A stretch of DNA of 64,000 nucleotides from NCBI GenBank assembly GCA_034440615.1, contig JAOTOM010005139.1, positions 1,030,501 through 1,094,500 of the forward strand. Reading direction: 5' to 3'. The translations under genes and the position numbers were made by a program. This document shows positions 11,257-22,145 of this stretch, one piece after another. Origin of the DNA: Ashinkailepas kermadecensis. Its lineage: Eukaryota > Arthropoda > Thecostraca > Neolepadidae. Within the stretch, counting starts at the first letter, position 1. Each line of letters opens with the position of its first letter. A model generated the notes under the pieces. The model was not told the origin of the DNA and ran no database searches. It saw only the letters and a program-made list of their open reading frames with translations.

Positions 11257-13806
11257 TTATATCAGTTCGGAGAGTTTGGTGTCCTGGAGGAAGCGAAAGA
11301 GTAAATCAAGTAGTTCTGGGTGGTCATTCCCGAGGAGAGCTTGAAGCGAAAGTTGTGAGTGGATCTTGGCGACATATTGCATGATATAGCGACGGTGAAG
11401 AGCATATGCTGGACAGTCAAGTAAGATATGAGTGACAGTAAGGCGAACGTGACATGTGTTACAAAGTGGAAGGCGGTGAGGTCTATGAAAAAGAAAATTG
11501 TGTGTCAAATCGGTGTGGCCCAGGCGAAGTCTGGTGAGTACCACCTCGTTCAGACGGGTGTGCTGGTTGGAGGAGGGCCAGCTGGAGAGTGTGGGCTTGA
11601 TGGTGTGTAGGTGTGTGGTGTTGTGTGACCAGCAGGCCTGAATATACTTTTTGAACAGATTATTTGTGAGGGATAAAAGATCTCCGGGGGGTACTGGGGC
11701 TCCGTTGTTGTCGGGGAGGTCGATCGCCGCGCGGGCGAGACCATCAACCCGTTCATTTCCCGGGATGCCCCTATGTCCGGGGATCCAGAGCAGTGTGAGT
11801 GGAAGGTGTGCGTGGTTGGCATTGTAGAGGTGTCGGATGGCGTGGAGCGTGGGGTGTGTGGTGTTGTGTATTGAGGCGAGGGCGTCCACGGAGGATCGTG
11901 AGTCAGTGCATATTGTAGTAGGGGTAGTAATGCGTTGCGCAATGATGTGTTGTAGGCAAGTGAGTATGGCGACTAGTTCTGCTGTGTATACCGAATGGTG
12001 AAGTGTTAATTTGGTTTGACCAGTGTCGGGCCCACCGCACCAGGCGGCTCCCGTACCATTGCTGGTACGTGAGCCGTCCGTGTAGAAGAAGGTGTGTTGT
12101 GGGTGGGCCTCTTGATATTCAAAGAATCTAATTTGGACTTCGATGGGGGTGAGCAGGTTTTTGTTTTCCCGAAAGAGATACTCAAGTTTGGGGTGTTTCA
12201 TATGCCAAAACGGGATTAGAGGAGGAAATTTGTCGGGGATTACGTTGGGGAATTTGAGTGCGAATGTGAGGACATGGTCTAAATGTATGGCAATATTGTA
12301 TTTGTTCCTATTATATGTACGTCGAACGGGAGGATTAGAGAGTGCGAGGGTGGCAGGGTGGTTGTGCTGTGTTGTGGTGCGAAAGTGGTATCTGACTAGT
12401 TGAAGTATTCTGCGGTGTTGTAAGCTGGGGAGGTGGGTCTCAGCCCGGAGACTAGTGATGGGCGTGGTGCGGTGTGCTCCGGTGATGAGGCGAGTTGCGT
12501 TATTCTGTATGCGTTCAAGTGTTGTGATGTGTGAAGGGGATATATTATCGAAGATAAACGCATTGTATTCCAGGATTGAGCGAATCAGAGTAATATACAA
12601 TGTGTTGAGTGTGGCCCTGTCTGCACCCCAGTCACGACCGGAGATGCAGCGCAGGAGATTTAGACGTTTTGCGCAACGTTGTTTGAGATAAGCAATATGG
12701 GGGCCGAAACAAAGACTTTTGTCTAGTATGATGCCAAGATAGGTGAAGGTGGTTTGGTGAGGGATAATTTGGTCGCGGTAACGGGGTGGTGTAAGAGGTG
12801 GAATGTACGTGGTGAGCCGGGAGAAAAGCATTGTGACGGATTTGGTGGGGGAGATTTGCAGTCCCCAGAGGGAGCACCATGAATCAATTTGATTCATGGC
12901 GCGCTGCATTATATAATTTGCATTGTCTGCCGATGGGTGCGTGCACCATATGGCCAAATCATCGGCGTAAATGGAGTATTTTAGACAGGGGGCTATGTGA
13001 TGGAGGTCAGCGAGTGCATCGTTAATCATGATAAGAAAGAGGGTGGGGGATAGTACGCTGCCTTGTGGGACGCCTTGATCTAATTTTTGGGACCGAGAAT
13101 GGATATTGCCGCAGCGGACGGTGAATGTTCTATTAGCGAGAAAGTTGGTGATAAATTTTGCCATTCTGCCTCTGATGCCAATACGATGTAATTTGATTCG
13201 GAGTGCCGAGCTATGTACTTTATTGAATGCGGATTTTAAATCGAGAAAGAGTGCCACGGTTTCATGTTTTTTCATGAAACCGCGCTGAATCGAGTCAACT
13301 AATAGAATGAGGTTGTCAGTGGTGCTGTGTCTGGGTCGAAAGCCGCTTTGAAAGGGTGTGAGAATTTCGTTGTTTTCAAGGTGAACTCTGATTCGTCCAT
13401 TGACCATGGGCTCAAAAAGTTTAGAGGCACAACTAGTGAGAGAGATAGGTCGATAGCTAGAGGGAAGGTCGCGAGGTTTGCGAGGTTTAGCGATAGGAAT
13501 GATAGTGCTAGTAGACCAGGAGAGGGGAAAGGTGCCGTCAGTCCATAGTTGGTTTAGTGCCGAAAGGAGGTTGTCTTTGCCGGAGTCGGATAAATTTTGG
13601 AAGAAGGGGTATGCCAATTGGTCAGGGCCAGCCGCGGTGTTTGTTACTTTGGATAGGGATAAATTTAGTTCATAGAGAGTAAAGGGGGCATTATATGGTT
13701 CCGTGTTGTCCGAGGTAAAGTTGCAGGTGGCGAGTGGTTTGGAGGAAGTCGGTGGTTTGTTGCGAGTATTGCGTATTTGAGGAGATGTCTGCATAATAGG
13801 TGGCAA
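11257..13806 (-). pseudogene. LINE ORF2, reverse transcriptase and RNase H
   Basis: An 849-codon frame. RT motifs in order: SYRPISLTSCASKLFE, QSGFRPRHSTTDN, VALFLDLKSAFNKV (first catalytic Asp), DQGVPQGSVLSPTLF, YSIYADDLAIW (YADD active site), TYLGIILD. RNase H follows at about residues 575-710: FFYTDGSRTSNGTGAAW, YTAELVAIL, TDSRSSVDAL, WIPGHRGIPGNERVDGLAR, with the Asp-Glu-Asp-Asp set present. The C terminus has a Cys/His motif (CNTCHVRLTVTHILLDC). The enzyme copies LINE RNA onto nicked DNA. The frame is intact through these domains but disconnected from the endonuclease by a frameshift near 13730-13770. Confidence 0.9.
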
Positions 13807-14992
13807 AGTGTTCCGCGACGTCCGAGGGTTCTGTGATGCTGCGTTGATTAATTGTCAGTTGTGGGAATCCGCGGTGTGGGGGTCTGCCATTTGAGAAAGA
13901 GCGAATTTTGGTCCAAATCTGGCCGATGGGGGTAAAACGGTTGAATGAGTTTGAATAGAGTTGCCAGCTGCATTTTTTGGCGCTAAGGATAATCTGCTGA
14001 CAACGTTTTTTAGCCTCGCGGGCTTCTAACATGTTTTGGGTGGTGAGATTTGTGCGAAATTTTCGCTCAGCCCGCCGCCGCAGAGCGACGGCGCGTTGAC
14101 ACTCGTCGCTCCACCACGGCACGTGATGACGGCCGGGGGAGTGACGAGTGTGGGGGACATGATTTTCTGCCGCGAGTAATATGGTGTCAAGTAAAGCTGA
14201 TATTGGGGGGTGTGAATGAGGAGGGAAGACGGTGTCAATTTCCTGGGAGAAAGATGGCCATTTCGCCTTGCGAACATTCCAGCGGGGGAGAAATGAATAA
14301 TCTCTAGCCTGGGCTGAGCGTTCAAGCATAATATGAATAGGGAAGTGATCGCTAAAGAGGGGGTCGGGTTGTACATGCCAAGAAAAGAGGGGTGAGATGG
14401 AGGCCGAGGCCAAAGATAGGTCGATGGCAGATGGACGGAACGGGGCAATGTCGGTGTTGTGTGTGGGTGTTTGGTCATTTAAAAAGACCATGTTGTGGGT
14501 GTTGAGGAGTGTTTCGATGTGGTGTCCGCGAGGTGATGTGGTGTGACAGCCCCATGCCTGGTGGTGGGCATTAAAATCTCACAGCACCAGACAGGGGTGA
14601 GGGAGGAGACCGAATAGGTCGGTCACAGAAGATAAGGATAGTGTAGGAGAAGGTGGGAGATAGAGAGAGAGTATAGTAAGCTCTAGTTGTGCAATTTTGA
14701 CAGAAACGGCAATACAATTTAGGTTATTTACAATGGGGATCTGACGATGAAGGAGGGTGTCGGATATAAATAAGGCGACCCCGCCGCCGCGGGATGTAGA
14801 ATTTCTATTGTCGGTGTAGAGGGAATAACCAAAGATATTAAAATTATACGGGTCATTGTCGCGCCATCGGGTCTCCTGAACGGCGGCAATCAATGGTTTA
14901 TTTCTGATGATATATTCCTTGAATTCTGCCCAATGGGATATGAGGGACCTCGTATTCCATTGGAGCAAGAATTCAGTGGTGGGTGTCTGCAT
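13691..14992 (-). pseudogene. LINE ORF2, APE endonuclease and linker
   Basis: The Met at 14992 starts the endonuclease: LLQWNTRSLISHW, AAVQETRW (catalytic-type Glu), RGGGVALFISD, LTILSLYLPP. An in-frame stop then occurs exactly where the family has the Gly of the GDFN block (DFNAHHQAWG follows immediately after the stop at 14579-14581). The frame continues unbroken as NDQTPTHNT, SAIDLSLAS and FSDHFPIHI (the SDH block), then a linker (WWSDECQRAVALRRRAERKF) to about 13730. A frameshift there separates it from the RT frame. It is the first third of ORF2. Confidence 0.85.
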
Positions 14993-16366
14993 TAGTGTTG
15001 TGTTGTGTGGTGATGATCACGCCCTCGCAGGCGTGTGTGTGGCGGTGAGGGCGTGATGGGGTCATCCGTCTCGTAGGAGGCGGACGACCCTGGTGACGTG
15101 GAGAGGGGCTCTGGATCCCCAGTGCGGTCCGGGCTCGGGGAACGGGAGCGAGCACTCGATTCCGGGGACAGAGTGGGGAGGCGACGGCCCTGAGGGGGCG
15201 GTGTGGAAGACGCCCGAGCCTTGGTCGGAGCAGCCTGTTGGCGGTGGAGGGGCTGAGCGCTAGAGCAACCGGTGACTGGGGTCGCCGCGGTCTGCTGCGC
15301 GGCCCGACAGTGGTGGGCGGTGTCAGCCTTGGCGGGGCCCGCGGCAGGGGCAGGGCGCATGGCCGGCTGGGTAACGTCCTGTGGGCGGTGCGGGGACCGG
15401 GGGACGGAGGGGCCCGCTAAGGGGGCAGGGCGAGAGGCCGGGGAAGGAGAGGAGGGAAGCGGGTCGCAGTCGGACCGACCCGACCCTCCAGACCTGGGGC
15501 GAGAGCCCGCTTCAGCCGGAGTCGGCCACATTGGGGCCAAGTGGGGCCGGGCCCACACCATCGGTGGTGCGGGCGGCGAGGAGCCCTGTGAGGTGAGTCG
15601 CCGCTGCTGGCGCTCTTTGGCGTCGAGCCACGCAGGGCAGCGTGGGGATGCGGCCGGGTGGGGGGCCCAGGCAGGCCGCGCAACGTGGGACCTCGGACGC
15701 GCACATATCCGTCGTGTGCCCCTCGGCACATCGCCCACATACCGGCTCCCTGGAGCGACACGCCTTTGCCAGGTGCCCGTACCTTTGGCAGAAGGCACAT
15801 CGGGCCGGTGGTGGGGTCCAGGGGCGGAGAGGGATGCGCAAGTAGCCCGCCATGACGTGGGTGGGCGGGACTTGCGTGCGGAAGCCCAGTTTCAGGACTG
15901 GGCCCGCACGAGGGCGACGACTGAGACGGGTCACGTCGCACACTCCCTGCGACTGCAGCTCGTCCAGGAGCTCCTCCTCGGACAGATCCACCAGCTCCGG
16001 GGCGTAAGCGGTGGTATAAACCAGGTTGAGCCTGTCCGCGAGCTCAACCGTGATGTCCTTGCCGAGGAACCGGTTTAGGCTCATGAGGGCACGTGCCTGT
16101 GAGGCTTCCCTAACCCGCACCAGCAGGGCACCAGAGCGGAGGACCTTCGCCGAGGAAACTCCGCCTGTCCACCCGTCCAGCTCCCGTGCTACCGCAAACG
16201 GGGAGGTTCGGGCCCACGATCCCTCCTTCCTCGTCACCAACACGAATGACTCACCCTCCGGGGGGTCGCGGGGAGGGGGCAGGCGGGCTCCAGGCCGGGG
16301 GCGGCGTCCTCCGTCCTCCGAGGGGGGCTGGGTGTTCCCGGGCATACCGGGGCAGGGCGGGTGCAC
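14992..16366 (-). pseudogene. LINE ORF1, zinc-knuckle nucleic-acid-binding protein
   Basis: Starting at the Met at 16366, the frame holds a proline-rich N terminus, an RRM-like middle (VLRSGALLVRV, LVYTTAYAPELVDLSEEEL), then three CCHC knuckles: CAFCQRYGHLAKAC, CGRCAEGHTTDMC, and a third starting CAACLGP. The third is broken by a one-base shift in a run of six G (+ strand 15660-15665). Beyond it the other - strand frame continues the family pattern (PRCPAW, then a Ser/Pro/Arg-rich tail) to a stop at 14992-14994. ORF1 proteins of this group coat the LINE RNA. The stop overlaps the ORF2 start as TAATG. The extra base may be a real lesion or a homopolymer sequencing error. Confidence 0.85.
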
Positions 16367-16948
16367 TTACACCAGAGGGGAGAGGGTGGAGTGTATGTGT
16401 GGATAAGGGCGCCCGGAAGGGGTGCAAGCAAGAAAGGCACCCTGAGGGGATGCTGCAAGGAAAGATGTGAAGAACTGGCGTGTGAAAGGGGAAGAAAGAC
16501 AGAGTTTTGAAGGGGTGGGAAAATCGGTCAGAGGCGGGGGCAGTCACGCTCAGAGAACGTTAGCCCGATCCATTAAACCAGAAAGATACCTATGACCGAT
16601 TTATAACCTATGGGGAGGGACGGGAAACAAACAATCGAGGCTGGCCGCCGGTACAACTCGGTTTCCCGACGATGCCCGAGAGCACCGCTAGGCCGAGGAG
16701 GAGTGGGAGGGGGGCTGCGACGGCTAGTCCGACGAGCACCGACTAGCGGCGTCGGCCGGCTAATCCGGCTGACAACCGACTAGTGGCGGAGGGGGCGGAG
16801 CTTCCCGTAGATGTCCTGGAAAGGACACCTACGAGACAGCTGGAAAGGGCGGGTGGGGGCTTGAAACGGCGGACAGCTTCTGTGGCTTAATCTCCGGTTG
16901 TGATAACCAGGTCTTGTCAAGCCTCTTCTCCCCTGTGCGTCTCCTTCC

Positions 16949-16960
16949 AACGGCTCAACC
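16949..16960 (+). repeat. target-site duplication, right copy
   Basis: aacggctcaacc, the partner of 10603-10614. Confidence 0.9.
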
Positions 16961-18198
16961 GGCATTTTACCGGCGTCGGTGCCGCGGTAGCTGCTGATTT
17001 AGCGATGGCGCCGCCCGGAGAGCCCCTCTGGCCAAGACCCCCACGTGTCTGTAGCGGCGCATTCACACCGTATCCTGTGACGATGCCAGAGCTGTCAAAA
17101 GCGTTGCAGCGCATGGGTGGCTCACGAGCGTCCGGAGCTGATGGCATCACCATCCAGATGCTCAGGATGACGTTTAGTGTGGTCGGCCCGCACCTGTTAA
17201 ACATTATCAACTCATGCATCACAAGCTGTGAACTGCCACCGTCATGGAAAACGGCGATGGTAACACCCCTGCACAAAAGTGGTAATGCAAACGACCCACA
17301 CAACTACAGGCCAATATCGATATTGCCAGTGGTCGAAAAACTCTGCGAGCGTGTCGTGTGCACACAACTGATAGACTATCTGACTAGTCATCATCTACTG
17401 TGCCCAGAACAGTACGGTTTCCGGCCCGGCCTGTCTACCGAGATGGCTCTGCTAGACACGGTCATCCACGCTACCCTCAAAATCGACCAAGGCGAGATCA
17501 CTCCACTGGTTACAGCTGACACCTCAAAGGCGTTCGACAGCGTGGAGCATAGTCGCCTCATGGACAAGCTCGGATGGTACGGCGTCAACTCCGAATGGTT
17601 CCGAGCGTGGCTTGAGGGCCGTTCGCAAACAGTGAAGGGTTCTAGCCCTCTGTCGGTAACACATGGTGTGGTGCAGGGCTCGATCTTGGGCCCGGTTATG
17701 TTCCTAATATTCTCCAATGACCTCCCACAACATATCCCACACGGCAAGATTGTTATGTATGCCGATGATGTCCAGTTCCTCGACTCCGGGAAGCGAAACG
17801 AAATCACAGCCGTTAGCCAACGATTGAATGAATCACTGTCAGTCGCCTTTAACTGGTTCATCCAGAATCGACTAAAAGTAAATCCCTCCAAAACTGAGAT
17901 GGTTGTTCTCCAATCTTCTAGACATACACCTGTGAAATTATCTGTTCGTCTGGGCCAGTTAGAAATAGTACCCACGAAGTCTGTGAAATTACTTGGCGTG
18001 AAAATTGACTCACACCTGTCCTGGGATGTGCATGTATCTACTGTTGTGCGTCTGTGTAACTGCATACTCATTGGACTCGCTAGACTGCGTCATAAGTTTT
18101 CTCACATTATGAGACGAGTGCTAATTGAGGCACTTGTATTCCCCCACATAGTGCTAATTAGGCACTTGTATTCCCCCACTCAGTTTTCAAAATTATGA
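16961..18198 (+). pseudogene. LINE ORF2, reverse transcriptase half
   Basis: Continues the protein interrupted at 10614. Motifs: SRASGADGITIQML, NYRPISILPVVEKLCE, QYGFRPGLST, VTADTSKAFDSVEHSRL, HGVVQGSILGPVMF, IVMYADDVQFLDS (active-site YADD), NRLKVNPSKTE, KLLGVKIDSHLSW. The frame ends at 18196-18198 after a roughly 30-bp imperfect tandem duplication (gtgctaattgaggcacttgt at 18118 and again at 18151), which shifts the frame. The remaining C terminus is in another frame at 18195-18449. Confidence 0.85.
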
Positions 18199-18449
18199 AC
18201 GAGTTCACTGGCCCAGAACTCATTCGCGGTCAACTAAACTGTCGCTCAACTGCGTCGCAACGGAGCACCAGGGCCACGGCTAACGGTGAACTCCAGGTAC
18301 CACGATGCCGCACAGAATTCGCGCGCCGCTCCTTCATACCGAGAGCTTGCCGGACGTGGAACAATCTGCCTCCAGATGTGAGGAACTCAGGTGGCTACAA
18401 TGTATTCAAACGGAGACTTTCGGCCATGCTGCGCATGTCCGGGCTCTAA
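18195..18449 (+). pseudogene. LINE ORF2, C-terminal tail in shifted frame
   Basis: Encodes ELIRGQLNCRS, then TEFARRSFIPRACRTWNNLP and NVFKRRLSAMLRMSGL, the typical C-terminal tail of CR1/L2-like ORF2 proteins (F-x-R-R-S-F-x-P-x-A-x-x-x-W-N-x-L-P). It follows the small duplication that disrupts the RT frame. Confidence 0.75.
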
Positions 18450-18590
18450 CCTCCGGCCTCCGGAACATCGCTTACATCAGCACTGTGATGCCACTCGTTG
18501 TTATCGTGTATGCTCGTGATGATGGTTTGTGCTGCACATTAGTGCACTTCTGTGACGGAAACTGAAAAACCTTGCTCGGGAGGTTCCGAA

Positions 18591-18610
18591 ATACATTACA
18601 TTACATTACA
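18591..18610 (+). repeat. acatt repeats at LINE 3' end
   Basis: Four acatt units after the ORF2 tail mark the 3' end of the + strand LINE. Confidence 0.8.
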
Positions 18611-18676
18611 TGTATGAATCTGTGGAAATGAGCTGGCAGATCAGGCTGCAGGGCATGCAGCACACTCCCCATGTTG

Positions 18677-19590
18677 CCAGGTAGTACAAAAGAAGGTACA
18701 CCAACTCCTGGAGGAAAAGGTACATCTGGTGCCACAATCCTGGGGAGAAGAATCAGAAAAAAGGTATGGAATGGACTTGAAGCTTGCCTAGCATCGGCAT
18801 CTACTGTTTCTTCAGGAACTAAATACCAGCAAGATATTCACTGCTTAAAATCACATCAATCAGCAGATGCATCAGAACCTGTGGACTCCTTTTGTGACAA
18901 TGATGAGGCATCCCAGCAGCCAGACAATGCAGGCAATCATCACAACACACTTATTGTGGTGAAGTGTAAGGGTGTTATAGGGTGACACTTCACAGGGAAA
19001 ATATTGTCACTGATTTCAATAGCGATGGTCTGAATTCAGCTGGAAAAAAACTTGCTGAGCAGAGGGTGCACTCAAGCATTCTGGAATGCCATCTCCATAG
19101 TTGAAAGCTAAATGGCAAAGCTAAATATTTGGTCTCATTGGAAGGGGGGAAATTAATTATTGGGACCCAGTGCATACAAAGTGACATACCCAGATTCTGA
19201 GTAGATCCTTTCCAGTCATTGCCAGTACTATTGCACCTTAAGGTATCCACAAGACAAGTTTTACACATCTTACCACCATGAAGCAAACAATGTGGTTAGG
19301 CTTTGCTAGGTTAGTCTAGGCTTTTCTTTTAAGCTTGGAAGATTTTCACAATTTGTGAAACTTTTCACAATACAAATAATTCAGTTTCTTCCAAATTGAA
19401 TTAGGCTAGGTTTGGCTTTTTAATTATAATTGTTGGACAAAAGTGGTGGGAAGATTTTCCATTTGTAACAAGAATTTTCTTCTAGCATTTTACAACCTCT
19501 AACAGGCTCCAACTTCTAGGCTAGGTTGTTACATTTTTTCTCTTTTCATCATGTTTTGCTACATAGCCAAACTGCAAGCTCCTAGTCAAT
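18677..19590 (+). repeat. segmental duplication copy A, first block
   Basis: Nearly base-for-base the same as 30891-31800, starting at ccaggtagtacaaaagaagg. No protein function is recognised; the roughly 100-codon frame 18671-18985 is shared but has no known motif. Copy A continues at 24175-25185 and 29134-29480 after later insertions. Confidence 0.85.
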
Positions 19591-19599
19591 CCCCTGCCA

Positions 19600-21585
19600 A
19601 ACTGCAAGTCATAGTCATAAAGTGTTAAGGCTTAATAAGAGCCATAGGGGCCCATCTGGGTTAAGCCTATCTAGAAAAGGTACTAGAAATGTACATATTC
19701 TCACCCCAATCAATCCCTAATCCCAAGTTCCTAGGAAGCTATATATCCCAGCCCATCCAGCATCATCCACCGGCCACCGCATAACACCCTCAACAATCGC
19801 AAGCTCCTCTCATCACACCCACCGTGCTACCATAGCCCCTGCTTAAAGGGGTCTGTGCCGTGCACATTTAACATAAATATTATCCCCTCCATCCAAATTA
19901 GAAATCAAAAACAAGATTTTCCTGCCTAAAAAATTTGTCCACCCTACTTTTAAATACATTCAATGAGGAACTCCCCACAACATCAGCAGGCAGCCCATTC
20001 CACTGATCAACAACCCTTTGACTGAAGACCTGCTGTCGCTTAACCGTCCTACACCTCAACTTGTCTAACCTGAGTTGGTGACCCCTGTGTGATACTTTAA
20101 ACTGAAGAGCACCATTTAAATTGACCTGATCTAGTCCTTTAACAATTTTGTACATTTCAATCATGTCCCCCCTTAATCTCCTATACTTGAGTGAGTACAT
20201 ATCTAATGCCACAAGCCTTTCTCCATATTCTAAGCTACCTAGTCCACTGATGAGTTTAGTTGCTTTGCGTTGCACTCTTTCTAACTTGTCTATATCTTTT
20301 TCTAGGTAGGGGCTCCAAGCTTGCACAGAATATTCCAAGTGGGGTCGCACATATGCTAAGTACAGTTTTTTCATGACTTCCTTGCTCTTATACATCACAC
20401 TTCTATTAATGAGTCCCAGCATTCTGAGTGCCCTGTTCCTAGCTGAGCTACATTGTTTCTCTGCTTTAAGGTCATTTGAAACCAACACACCTAAGTCCCT
20501 TTCCTCTTCAATAACATCCAGTTCCCTCCCTCCCATTGTATATCTGAAAGTCTCACCTCCAGACCCCAGATGCATAACCTTACACTTGTCATAGTTAAAA
20601 GACATCTGCCATTGATCAGCCCACTTTTTTAGGTCCTCCAAGTCTAGTTGAATATTACTAGATTGATCACAACTGTTTGCCCCTCCTACCAGTTTGATGT
20701 CATCAGCAAATTTGAAAACTCTATTCCTCAGCCCTACCTCAATGTTATTTACAAAGATGATAAAGAGAAGTGGCCCTAGAACAGAGCCCTGTGGTACTCC
20801 ACTCAGAACATCCTTCCAATCAGATTTACATCCATTTAACATTACCCTTTGTTTCCTTCCCCTCAACCATGCTTCAATCCAACCTAGAACTTTTCCAACA
20901 ATCCCATGTTGCTGTAGTTGATGAATTAGCCTCCTAAGTGGAACTTTATCAAAAGCTTTGCTAAAGTCCAAGTACACAACATCCATCCTGTTTTGATTGT
21001 CTACTTCTTTAGTAACATACTCCATGAACTCCAAAAGGTTAGTTAAACAAGACCTTCGAGATCGAAATCCATGTTGAGTATCCCTTAAAAGATTGTGCCT
21101 ATCAAGATGAATCTGAACATTCTGTTTAACCAGTTTTTCTAGTACCTTGCAAACTATTGAGGTCAAACTGACTGGCCTGTAGTTCCCTACACACTTCATA
21201 CTTCCCTTTTTGAAAATTGGAACTACATTTGCATTTCTCCAATCTTCAGGCACTTCAGAGTATTCCATAGACCGCCTGAAAAGTATACCTAGAGGAACTG
21301 CTAAAGCTTTAGCACACTCTACTAAGACCCTAGCATATATATCATCTGGTCCAGAAGCTTTATTAGGCTTTATATTCTGCAACTGCTTTTCTACAGCTTC
21401 TGTAGTTATCGTAAGATACTCCAACCTATCACCTGTCATGGCATATGATTCAGTTGTTTCTATTCTACCAGAATTATCCTGAGTAAAGACTGATGAGGAT
21501 TGCTTGCTTAAGGATTCCACAATATCACAATCATCAACCACTAATTCCCCATCTACCTCCAGTGGTCCTACACCACACTTTTTAG
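19600..21585 (-). mobile_element. CR1-type LINE copy a, 5'-truncated
   Basis: On the - strand it begins within ORF2, just before the RT domain, and ends with a 3' untranslated region of about 290 nt (19610-19897) finishing in tcataaa-type 8-bp repeats. The 3' region shares the gagcca-ggggcc motif with the other CR1 copies here. It is head-to-tail with copy b. Confidence 0.85.
19898..21541 (-). CDS. CR1 LINE reverse transcriptase (5'-truncated ORF2)
   Basis: A 547-codon open frame with a complete RT domain: SGPDDIYARVL, NYRPVSLTSIVCKVLEKLV, HGFRSRRSC, VVYLDFSKAFDKVPL (first Asp), SGVPQGSVLGPLLF, FKFADDIKLVGG (FADD active site), YDKCKVMHLG, ERDLGVLVSND. The C-terminal thumb is intact (YSVQAWSPYLEKDIDKLE, LISGLGSLEYGERL, FSQRVVDQWNGLPADVVG). 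The endonuclease domain is missing because the copy is 5'-truncated, so the first Met is not the native start. No stops or frameshifts occur in this part, suggesting a fairly young copy. Confidence 0.85.
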   Translation of the reverse strand: MVDDCDIVESLSKQSSSVFTQDNSGRIETTESYAMTGDRLEYLTITTEAVEKQLQNIKPNKASGPDDIYARVLVECAKALAVPLGILFRRSMEYSEVPEDWRNANVVPIFKKGSMKCVGNYRPVSLTSIVCKVLEKLVKQNVQIHLDRHNLLRDTQHGFRSRRSCLTNLLEFMEYVTKEVDNQNRMDVVYLDFSKAFDKVPLRRLIHQLQQHGIVGKVLGWIEAWLRGRKQRVMLNGCKSDWKDVLSGVPQGSVLGPLLFIIFVNNIEVGLRNRVFKFADDIKLVGGANSCDQSSNIQLDLEDLKKWADQWQMSFNYDKCKVMHLGSGGETFRYTMGGRELDVIEEERDLGVLVSNDLKAEKQCSSARNRALRMLGLINRSVMYKSKEVMKKLYLAYVRPHLEYSVQAWSPYLEKDIDKLERVQRKATKLISGLGSLEYGERLVALDMYSLKYRRLRGDMIEMYKIVKGLDQVNLNGALQFKVSHRGHQLRLDKLRCRTVKRQQVFSQRVVDQWNGLPADVVGSSSLNVFKSRVDKFFRQENLVFDF

Positions 21586-21744
21586 CCTTAAAGTCATAAA
21601 AGTCATAAAGTATTTAGGCTTAATACGAGCCACAGGGGCCCATCTGGGTTAAGCCTATCTAGAAAAGGTACTAGAAATGTACATACTCTCACCCCAATCA
21701 ATCCCTTATCCCTAGGAAGCTATATACCCCAGCCTATCTAGCAC

Positions 21745-22110
21745 CACTCACTTGCTACCGCATAACACCCTCAACAATCACAAGCTCCTCCCATCACACC
21801 CATCGTGCCACCATAGACAATCTCATCAGCATCACATCCCGAAGGAAGGTGTTGAATCCACTGCTAGGCACACCCCACACAAATTCATAAAGCGTTCAGA
21901 CTTAATAAGAGACTCACTTGCTATTGCATAATACACTCAACAATTACAAACTCCTCCCATCATACCCATTGTGCTACCATAGACAATCTCATCAGTATCA
22001 CATCCCGAAGGAAGGTGCTGAATCCACTGCTAGGTACACCCTATATAAAGTTATAAAGCGTTTAGACTTAATAAGACTCACTTGCTATTGCATACCACAC
22101 TCAACAATTA
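21745..22110 (+). repeat. 165-bp tandem repeat in CR1 3' region
   Basis: Two full copies and a partial third, starting ctcacttgctattgcata near 21746, 21912 and 22077. Each includes ccaccatagacaatctcatc and agcgttcagacttaataaga-like ends. It looks like serial duplication of the LINE 3' end. Confidence 0.75.
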
Positions 22111-22145
22111 CGAACTCCTCTCAACTCCCATCTCCTCCCTGTCGA

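Larger units (their letters stand above)
10615..16948 (-). mobile_element. I-group LINE (ORF1, APE-RT-RNase H ORF2), nested
   Basis: A full-length-looking element of 6.3 kb. On the - strand it has a 5' leader of about 580 nt (16367-16948), ORF1 with CCHC knuckles, ORF2 with endonuclease, RT, RNase H and a terminal zinc motif, a 3' untranslated region (10640-11256) and an A-rich tail (the T-rich stretch at 10615-10634 on +). A 12-bp target duplication flanks it. RNase H plus three gag-like knuckles places it in the I superfamily; Nimb or I is the likely clade by eye. ORF1 has one frameshift, and ORF2 has one in-frame stop and one frameshift, so it is recently dead. It is GC-rich at 15000-16560 compared with its surroundings. 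Confidence 0.9.
9099..18610 (+). mobile_element. APE/RT non-LTR retrotransposon, split by a nested LINE
   Basis: One LINE in two pieces. The endonuclease half is at 9099-10614 and the reverse transcriptase half at 16961-18449, followed by a 3' tail of acatt repeats at 18591-18610. Between them a second LINE is inserted on the opposite strand. Coding continues across the duplicated target: the frame before 10614 and the frame after 16960 are contiguous if the insert and one target copy are removed. No ORF1 is seen, so the copy is probably 5'-truncated. By motif style it is closest to the CR1/L2-like groups; the clade is an inference. Confidence 0.8.

Noticed and set aside
15272..16406. + strand frames of 268 and 126 codons in GC-rich DNA
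   Set aside because: Antisense shadows of LINE ORF1, which has clear zinc knuckles on the - strand.
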